Shown: in pieces, positions 56,009-64,000 of the stretch
Position numbering within the stretch: the stretch's first letter is position 1
Layout of the letters: every line of letters begins with the position of its first letter
From: Rebecca billardiae RCC1528
Taxonomy: Eukaryota > Haptophyta
Assembly: GCA_965240325.2 (NCBI GenBank)
Contig: OZ251227.1
Span: 2,604,001-2,668,000, forward strand
Reading direction: 5' to 3'
DNA: 64,000 nt
Position numbers and translations under genes: made by a program
Notes under the pieces: model-generated
Told to the model about the DNA's origin: nothing
Seen by the model: only the letters and a program-made list of their open reading frames with translations
The model's database searches: none

Positions 56009-59000
56009 GTTGCGTTTCCAAACACACGTGTGGATGCCCCACTTTGGTGCCAGTGGGCGGAGGACTTTAAAAAACTAATTCTCGGTTTCGTCGGTTCTTT
56101 TTTTAGAACGATCTCCCCGAGATACTAGTCGTGCGTGCAAGCTGTGCACTTAGAGCCTCCGAGAGGCCTCTTGACGAGGTCGCCGCGCGCTCGCCGCTCG
56201 CCGCAGGAAGGTTGGACGCCGGACAGACCCGAGCCGCTCGGTGGCCAGCTCAAGGGGGCCCCGCTTGGTGAGCATCACCAAGGCGCCAGGAGGCCGGGCC
56301 GCGCCGGCGGAGCCGCGGCAGCGCAGTGATGGCGACCATCTTGTCATACAGAGCAGCGCCCTTTGTAAGCGGCTGCGGAGGTGCGTTCGTACCACCCCAG
56401 CCGGCGTCTCGGGCGTGACGCGCGTGCGTCAATGTCGCCGTGTAGCAGACATTCCGCTCCCCCGCGCCTGCGCGCACAGTGGCGGCTTGCACGTCGTCGT
56501 GCGGCGCGATGGTCAGAGGACGAAGTGCCTGCACACATTTGAACTGCCAGATGTGTCCGGTCCGTTGCCGTCATCAAGGACCAAGATGGATAAGCTCATT
56601 CTCGAGATGCGCGCCACCACAGCACGCTACGAGAGCGCTCCCCAAAGGAGGCTGCTGTGCGTATGCTCAGCCGAGCGGCCAGAGCGTGCTTGGCCTGACG
56701 GGCCGGTCTGCACCACTCCACCGCGCAGCGGTCATCAGCACTGTGAGTGGAAGGGCGCCACGCCGGGTATGATGGGTCTGGATCGGCGGCGCCTGCAGTG
56801 TGGGTGAGTGTAGCAGGTGCGTGGGCCGGTGCGTGCAGCAGCCCCTCCTGCCGCTCACACCTGTGCATGCACGCGCGTTCGTCGACCCGCCTGCCGCTCA
56901 GAATCCTTGCGCTTCGATTCGCCCGCCGATGCCTCGCCATCCCCGCTCCTCCCGAAGGGTTGTTTGGAGAGTTCCATCTTCCGCCCACTCCTCGAGTGAG
57001 CGGCGCACAGATTTAGTGGTGATCGTCGGAAGCGCCGCTGTCGACGAGCAGCTGCTTGCGCTTGCTGGCAGCAGCCTACAGCGCGATCCATGGCATATGC
57101 CCGCAGGCATCGGCCTCTGCAGAAACTGCGGGCCAGGTCCACTTGACGTACCAGCAGATGCTGTTGTCTCCGCACCGCCGGCGGCGGCGTGCCGCGTGGC
57201 CGGCCCCCGGGACTGCTCGAGGGCGAGGCCGAGGGGTGCACTCCGGGTGCAGGACGTCTCATGCTGCAGGTGACATCGACCGCCGGGCTGGCAGCACTCG
57301 TCTCGGTAGTAACTTAGCACGGCCATGACCGTATACGCACGCCACGTCTGCACGGTTACGGCCCCGCCGGACGGCTTAGGCCCGCTGAGGGGCCGCCCGA
57401 ATCGGGCGAATGGGGCCGAACGACTGCCGCCGGGGCCCGGGGCACCCTGTGACCCTGACGTCGTTGCGGCCGTTGCACACCGGAGCCAGGTATATTCGAT
57501 CACACGACTGATCTAGTCTCAGTTTATCACAGTGTCAGATGACACGGGACGATGACTCAGACCGCCGCGCGCGCCGGCCCGTTCACGACTCGCGCGCGGC
57601 CGCGGCCGAGGCGTCACTGAATGTCATTGATTCAGACTCAGCTACACAGGTCCGGCGGCGGCTGCTGAGCTAGTGCTGATCAGTGGTCAGTGGACGACCG
57701 TCAGTCCCATTCGGACCGTGACACGGCGACTTCAGATAACACGTCTATAGCTTATTAATAATTAATAACCAGACGCCCGCGCCGAGTACGACTCTCTACC
57801 GTACTCGGGCCGACGCCGGACACCGGATCCCCGTGTGCTACTGCCACCGTTCATCACTGCACGGACGGGCTGAGGGCCGAGGCCCGGTCACATCAATCAG
57901 TCCGGCCGGCGGCCGGCGGCCGCCCCGGCCGTCACGTCGGCGCGGTTACCGCCGCCGCGCGGTGCGGCCGGTGGCCCGTGTACGGTGTAGGCTGTGCCTG
58001 TAGCCTGGGCCCTGGCCGCGGCGACCGTCAGACTGCTGCGGCGCCGCACCGGCGCACCGCCGCCGCAGTCAGACTCAGCGTCAGCCGCGCGAGTCGGACC
58101 CGCGGACCGGACACGGGACAGTGGCACTGGCAGTGCCACTGGCACTCACGGCAGGCACGCGCGGGCACGGCGGCGTGACGGCTGGCGGCAACGCGCGCCG
58201 GGGGCGACTAGTCAGAACTACGCCGGTCCGCAGGCGTGGTCGGACCTGGCCGACTGCGGTCAGGACTGGCACGCCGGCCTCAGACTAGTCAGAGCGGACT
58301 GCTTCAGCCACTGCCCGCGAGCCTGCCACTTATTGCCAGCCCCCGCCGGCCGCCCGCGGCCACGGCCGGCTCCGCGCCGCCGCTCCCGCCGGCGCGCGTG
58401 CGGCCGCGGCGCGGAGCTGCTAAGCGGCCCCGGCCGGTCCACGGCTCGGGCGGGGGCCCGGCGCAGCGCGGGGAGTGAGCGGGCCTCGTCGTGTGTCATC
58501 GCGGTGACCGCCGGTGAAGGACTGTCAGTCACAGGTCATAAGCAGTGCGTGAATCATGGATGCCGGCCCGATCTGTCTCGGTGTGCTGGTGCAGCTCGGT
58601 CAACGCCGCCGACCCGCTCGCTCAGTCTGCCAGTCCGCTCCAACGGCGGCTCACCTGCGCGGGGCGATCGGGCGACGCGCTGATGCCGAACACGCTGAAG
58701 CTTGGGCCCTCGCTGGCCTTGGCGGAGGCGCTCTCCACCGCGACTACGAGGCCGCCAAGCGCCACCACGCCGCGGGTCACCAGCTCTCGGCTGCGCGCGC
58801 GCGGAGCGGCGCGCCAGGGTTGCGCCGCGCGCGCAGTCGCGTGAGCGTGTCGCGGCCGCACTGAGCGTGCGCAGGCTCGGAGCCGGGGCATGGCAGCTGC
58901 AGCGCGACGCCGTCTGGCCGAGCCGTGGCGTGCTGCGCCGGCACATAACCTCGGTCGCCCACCCACAGGGTGAGCAGGCCACGCGACGCAGCTCGCTGGC

Positions 59001-60178
59001 CGCGTGCTCCAGCTGTCCGAACAGCGGATGCGCCGCCGCTGCCGAGTGGCGCGCGCGCGCGGCAGCAGAGCGCAGGTGATGACGGCGCGACCGGCGAGCG
59101 CACTCACCGTGTTTTGGCTGCATCCGACAGTGCTTGCGGGCTGGCGATCTCGCTAGGCTCGGGAACAGCGTCGCAGCTCTGGGAGCACTGCGACGTGACT
59201 GACCGACCACGCCCGACGCCGCCGACCATGCATCAAGGCAGGCGTTGCTGCTCCCACGCCGGTAGAGTGAATAGCCCTCAGCGCCCAGAGGAGGCCGCAC
59301 GCGTACATGATCCGGCGTCTCGGCTAGTGGGCACCGGGGAAGGAGTCCTTGAGCGAGCGCGCCCACAACTGGGCCCGAGTGTGAGCCCAAGCACAGAGCA
59401 CGAGCGCAGTTCATCTCCGTACGCAAAGAGTGCCGGCCGGCCAGCAAGAGTGTACATTGAAGCTGATGGTGGCGTGGACGGAGAGCCCTCGACGCCTGCC
59501 ACGCAGCAGAGGTCAACGTCGATGAGCACTGTCACTCCTGTCGCGTCCCTACGCTCGCCAAGGGCCGGCTGTGTCACAGCACAGCGGCGCGACTTCACGG
59601 GGTGCGGCGCAGCGCGCGCCATCAGCCGACGCGCACTTCGTGATGAAGGTGACGTGGATCGGTGCGTGCAGTACAGCCGAGCTCGATCATTTGAAGGCCA
59701 ACGGCCACTCTCATCCCAGTTGCGTACCTCCCCGATCCCCTCTTGCCCCCCTTCCCAGCGTGCGCAAGGGTGGCGTCGACCTGGTCCCCGCCGCCCGCCC
59801 GACGAGCGCGTTTTTGCCAAGTTGGCAAAAAAAGTCCGGGTGCCCCCGTCGCGCTCCAACCTTCGTGCTCGATTGGTCATCAACGCGGCCCGCGCGTTTG
59901 AGGTTGGGCCTCTCATTCCTATTCATCAGCTGCGAGAAGACAAGTACTCACAATGAGGGGTTGCGCCGGGGTTTTTAAGTAGTCCTAATGACGAAATCTT
60001 CTGATGAGCTTCTGTTCTCAACTTTGTAATCTCAGAAGTGGGCCGAACTTTTTCGGGCTCACCAATCACAGGCCGGGATTCCTTTTTTGACAAAACTGAA
60101 AACTCGTTAAAATCGTCTTGAACATTTTTCCGCGTGTTCGCAAAGTGGGGCATCCACACGTGTGTTTGGAAACGCAAC
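56009..60178. mobile_element. Possible DNA element bounded by 38-bp perfect inverted repeats
   Basis: The 38 bp at 56,009-56,046 (starting GTTGCGTTTCCAAACACACG) are the exact reverse complement of 60,141-60,178, and the orientation fits terminal inverted repeats facing outwards. I see no matching target-site duplication in the bases next to either end. The 4.1 kb between contain only short open frames. Some read like coding remnants on the minus strand (near 56,600-57,000, 58,780-59,100 and 59,300-59,550), none with a transposase motif that I recognise. It may be a non-autonomous or decayed element, or two opposed copies of a short repeat. Confidence 0.35.
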
Positions 60179-60278
60179 GACCACTGGTCCATGACTCATG
60201 AGTGACTGGTCCAGTAAAAAATAAATAATACCACGATCCGTCACTCGTCGGCCGTCGCTCGACCGGTCCATACCGCTA

Positions 60279-60413
<135 letters not shown>

Positions 60414-60419
60414 TATATT

Positions 60420-60990
60420 GCGCGCAGCCGATTATGGCGCACGGCCCCCCCGAAAGGTCTGAGCGTGAGCGAAAGCCGGGGGGGGCGGCGCACGTGCTCC
60501 GCAAAATCAAAAAAGAGGATGCGCGCAGGATTTGGGGGATTTTTGTCGTAGGTGGATTTAGGTGTGAAATCCGCATTTGACTCGATATCGCTGCTCATGA
60601 TTGCGTTTGTACTGCTCCTTAATCCTTGGATAGTAAGTAATAGAAGAAATCGAACTCGAATAGGACAAAGGCGTCTGCATCTTTCTGATAATTATGGTGG
60701 GCCGTTCGTGATTCTCCTGCTGATATACACTTTTGGTTTGCTGATTCCAATTCAAAGAGTAAAGTATCGTCTCCTATTATCCTTCTCCTCTGAAGAGAAC
60801 CACACTTCAGCAAAAACAACGTTTCAGTATCAACGTATTATGGCACGACGTTCGTCACTTCGCGGCTCGTTTGTCTATTGGTACCCGCGAAATGAACCCT
60901 GCCAGATCTTCGCCTAATCAAAAACGCCTAGGCACGCGTTTTCGCACCGTTTCGCCGTACCATTTATGAGATTAACTTATAATTATACAA
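60420..60990. other. Low-GC island without a supported gene
   Basis: From about 60,540 to 60,990 the GC content is far below that of the surroundings. A plus-strand frame of 121 codons (60,552-60,917) with hydrophobic stretches exists, but it begins with GTG and has no recognised motif. Before it, 60,420-60,540 has C and G homopolymer runs. The difference in composition could reflect foreign or organellar origin or a transposon remnant. Confidence 0.4.
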
Positions 60991-61248
60991 ACTTACAAAA
61001 ACGGCGGTTCGCTTCGACCAGAATATATGCGCCCGTGCTGGCGTGGCCGACTAAGTGATATGACCAAATGAGGGAATCTTACCCGTAAGCACAGCAACGA
61101 CTTCTTTTTTAAAGCGGCCGTTAGCGTGTCCAGCGGCCAGATTAATTTTCGAAAAATTACTATGCGCTGCGCGCGCGCCCCTAGGGGGCGGCGCGCGCGC
61201 GCGGCTGGTCCCCCCTGCATGCCCGCACCGTCAGCTGCCTGATTGCCG

Positions 61249-64000
61249 CTACCCAGCCCCGCTACCGTCGCGCGCGACATCCGCGCCGTAAATCACCGTC
61301 ACCGAGCGGTCCGGCGAGCGCGCCGCCATCAATTTGCTCCTGAGTGCCGAAAACTCCTTCTCCGGAAGCCCAGCCTCCTCGCGCAGGAGCTTGCGCGCCG
61401 TCATGCACTCCGCGATCAGGTCGATCGCGTCGGTCTCCGCCCTGCGCTGCCATTCGCGCTGCCGCTTGGCGTACTTCTTCAGCCAGAGCCGCCGCACCTT
61501 GTCGCCGAACTCCTCTGCCCACGTCGCAAGCGACACGCGGCGCACGAGCTGCGCGACCGTCGAGATGTGCGGCTCCGCCGTCGACTTCTTCCCCTCGGCG
61601 TACTCGCGGACGAATGAGTCGAGTGACTTGCGCGCGTGCACGAGCGGCATCGCACGCTTGGTCACCTGCACGAAATGCCCCTGCACCTGCTCGTCCGCGA
61701 GCTGCACGAGGCGCCCCCGCCGCCTGAGGCGAGACGCCGTCTGCGCCCGCCTCCGTGACCGCCCAGACGTTGAAGCGGAGCGGTGGGACGTTGTGCGAGC
61801 CCTGGCCGGCGAGGCTGGCGAGGCTGACGTAAGCGCCGGTGCACGCCACGATGGCCTTCTGCTCCTCCGCGTAGTCGGCCGCCTCGGCGCCGCCGCCAAA
61901 ACCGCCGCCGGCCGCGCTGCCGCCTGCCGAGGCAGTGCTGCCACCGAGGCCGCGCTGCTGCGCGCCGCCGCCGGCCGCGCCGCCGCCGGCCGCGCCGCCA
62001 CCAGCCGCACCACCACCCGCACTGTCAGCCGCGCGGCTGGCCGCGCCACATGCCGCGCCACCGGCCACGCGGACGCCAGCACCGGCTGTGCCGCTAGCCA
62101 CGCCGCTGCCACTGCCGGCCGCGCCGCCCACGCCGCCGCCCGCGCCCGCGCCCGCGCCCACGTTGCCAGCCGCGCCCCCGGCCGCGCCCCCGGCCGCGCC
62201 GCCGGCCGCGCCACCGGCCGCGCGGACGCCAGCGCCAGCGGTGCCGCCAGCCACGCAGCTGCCGCTGCTGCTGCCACCAGTGCTGCTGCTGCCGCCCGCA
62301 CCGGCCGCGCCGCCGCCGGCCGCGCCACCGCCGGCCGCGCCGCCGCCGGCCGCGCCGCCGCCGGCCGCGCGATCGCGAGCGCTGTCAGCCGCGCCGCTGT
62401 CCGCGCCGCCGGCAGCACCTCCGGCCGCGCCTCCAGCCGCGCGGACGCCAACGCCAGCTGTGCCGCCAGCCACGCCACTGCAGCTGCCGCCCGCGCCGCC
62501 CGCGCCGCCGCCAGCACCCGCGCCCGCGTTGCCAGCCGCGCCGCCGGCCGCGTCCGGCCGCGTCGCCGGGCGCACCGCCGCCTGGCGCGCAGTTGTCGGG
62601 CGTGCCGCCGTCGGGCGCGCCGCCACCGGGCGCGCCATCGCCCGCGCTGTCAGCCGCGCCGCCGGCCACGCCGCAGGCCGCGCCACCGGCCGCGCGGACG
62701 CCAACGCCGGCTGTGCCGCCAGCCACGCCGCTGTCGCTGCAGCTGCCGCCGCCGCCGCTGCTGCCGGCCGCGCCGGCCGCGCGCGGCCGTGCCGCCGCCG
62801 GCCGCGCCGCCGCCGGCAGTGCCGCCGCCGGCCGCGCCACCGCCCGCGCTGTCAGCCGCGCCGCTGGCCGCGCCACCGGCCGCGCCACCGGCCGCACGGA
62901 CGCCAGCGCCGACTGTGCCGCCAGCCACGCCGCTGCCGCTGCCGCTCGCGCCGGCCGCGCCGCCGCCCGTGCCCGCGGACGCGCCCGCGTTGCCAGCCGC
63001 GCCGCCCGCCGCGCCGCCGGCCGCGCCGCCGACCACGCCACCGGCCGCGCGGACTCCAGCGCCGGCGGCACCGCCAGCTACGCCGCTACCGCTGCCGCTG
63101 CCGCTGCCGCCGCTGCCGCCGGCCGCGCCGCCGGCCGCGTCGCCGGCCGCGCCGCCTGCCGCGCCGCCAGCCGCGCCGCCCTGCCGCGCTGGCCACGTGC
63201 AGCGGCGGCAGCTGGCGGCGCCGGTCGCGGTGGGAGCCGGCCGCTCCGGATCACGTCATTGATCCCGTCGGCGTCCGCACTCCATAGCTCGGGCATGTCC
63301 GAGTCCGGCCGCTCCGAGATGGCGATCGCCTCCGACGACGCGAGCGCAACACCCTCATCGTTGCGCACGATGGCGATCGTGGCCGCGCGCGAGTGCGCTG
63401 CGTTTGGCCCGTGTCCGCCGAGAGGAGGAGGACATGCGGCTGCCCGCGCGGGCGCGCGGACTTGCCGTAGCGCTCCAAGCGGTCCAGCACGGCGCCCACG
63501 GCCTGCGCCCACGGCCGCGCCGCCGACTCGCTGCCGATCATCATCACGCCCGCGCCCGCGTGCTCGCGATTGCGCAGCGCGCTCTCACGTGAGCCAGCCA
63601 CCGGCGGCGGGATCGGGTGGCGCATGCCCAGGTTGAGCCACGTCGAGATCTCTCGGGCTGGCGCGAGCCCACGATGCGCAGTGTGCGGTCCTTCTCGCGC
63701 GCCTAGTGCACGACGCCCTCGTCGTCGAGCGAGTGAAGGCAGGCAAGCCCGAGCGCGTCTCACTGGAAGAGCAGCAGCTTGGCTACACGCAGCAGGTTGT
63801 TCTTCTTCCGCTCGGCCTTGATGGCGACGAGGCTGTTGACGCTGCGCTTGACCTCCGCCGGGTAGTTCTCGTTCGGCATGATCGAGTGGTCCACCTCGCT
63901 CCCCGCCTCGCGCGCGCTGACAGCTTGAGCATCTCGTGCGGCAGCGCCGCGGCCATGCGCAGCCGCGCAGATGCGGCAGAGACCTGGCGCCCGATGCGTT
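61249..64000 (-). pseudogene. Decayed protein-coding region with stops and frameshifts, unknown family
   Basis: Read on the minus strand from the right edge, sensible protein sequence (DHSIMPNENYPAEVKRSVNS, then KKNNLLRVAKLLLFQ) meets two in-frame stops at 63,760-63,762 and 63,703-63,705. It shifts frame near 63,640 (STWLNLGMRHPIPPPVAG, VMMIGSESAARPWAQAVGAV) and again near 63,360 (IAIVRNDEGVALASSEAIAI). It then enters a Gly/Ala-rich repeat, shifts near 61,720, and ends with a charged segment (FVREYAEGKKSTAEPHIST, RLWLKKYAKRQREWQRRAET, RSVTVIYGADVARD) and a stop at 61,249. The final 150 residues are well preserved and might be an exon of a living gene. I recognise no domain. Confidence 0.5.
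62040..63200 (-). repeat. Gly/Ala-rich degenerate repeat inside the decayed coding region
   Basis: A module with GCGCGGACGCCA, GCTGTGCCGCCAGCCACGCC and GCTGCC words recurs near 62,070, 62,220, 62,440, 62,693, 62,895 and 63,050, separated by GCCGGCCGCGCC runs. In the best minus-strand frames it encodes VAGGTAGAGVRAAGGAAGG-like units. The frame of this pattern changes within the array, so it is interrupted by indels. Confidence 0.7.

Noticed and set aside
57540-59950. Several plus- and minus-strand frames of 100-330 codons
   Set aside because: They overlap each other, have biased Arg/Ala/Ser/Pro content, no motifs and no consistent frame. Some may be decayed coding remnants but none can be supported as a gene.

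Overview
This is nuclear DNA of a GC-rich unicellular eukaryote, most likely an alga with a complex (secondary) plastid. The evidence is spliced genes with GT-AG introns, signal peptides, and a plastid-type ribosomal protein L7/L12 whose rebuilt N-terminus is a signal peptide followed by a Phe-containing (FVAP) plastid transit motif. A haptophyte is my preferred guess and a GC-rich stramenopile alga is possible; nothing here proves the lineage.

The left 54% of the window (1-34,606, minus strand) is one uninterrupted reading frame of 11,535 codons. It starts at 34,606 and runs off the left edge with no stop. It encodes a giant protein: an acidic, coiled-coil head of about 280 residues, then thousands of residues of Trp-centred helical repeats of the Sfi1/centrin-binding kind. 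Inside it are a 29-residue repeat array (about 29.8-31.7 kb), a long divergent middle, and a recently amplified array of 437-residue units (1-9.87 kb) that alternate as dimers of 2,622 bp. This is the most interesting object in the window.

The right half is ordinary, sparsely coded nuclear DNA. From left to right it holds: an NAD-dependent epimerase/dehydratase (35,140-36,231, minus) divergent from a two-exon single-pass membrane protein (36,407-37,566, plus); a multi-pass membrane protein with probably three exons (38,206-40,438, plus); 4 kb of repeats and a decayed reading frame; a secretory-pathway sulfotransferase (44,682-45,908, plus); 2.6 kb with another decayed frame and palindromic repeats; an NHE-type Na+/H+ exchanger (48,514-50,250, minus); a secreted Cys-rich protein with a ferredoxin-reductase-like domain (50,602-52,416, minus); the plastid L12 gene (52,910-53,718, minus) divergent from a WD40 protein (53,947-55,593, plus); a 4.17 kb interval bounded by 38-bp perfect inverted repeats; a long CT microsatellite; a low-GC island; and at the right end a heavily decayed coding region on the minus strand.

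No tRNA, rRNA, CRISPR or operon-like structure was seen. The genes look independent of one another and I see no shared pathway. All intron positions are my own reading and have not been checked against transcripts.
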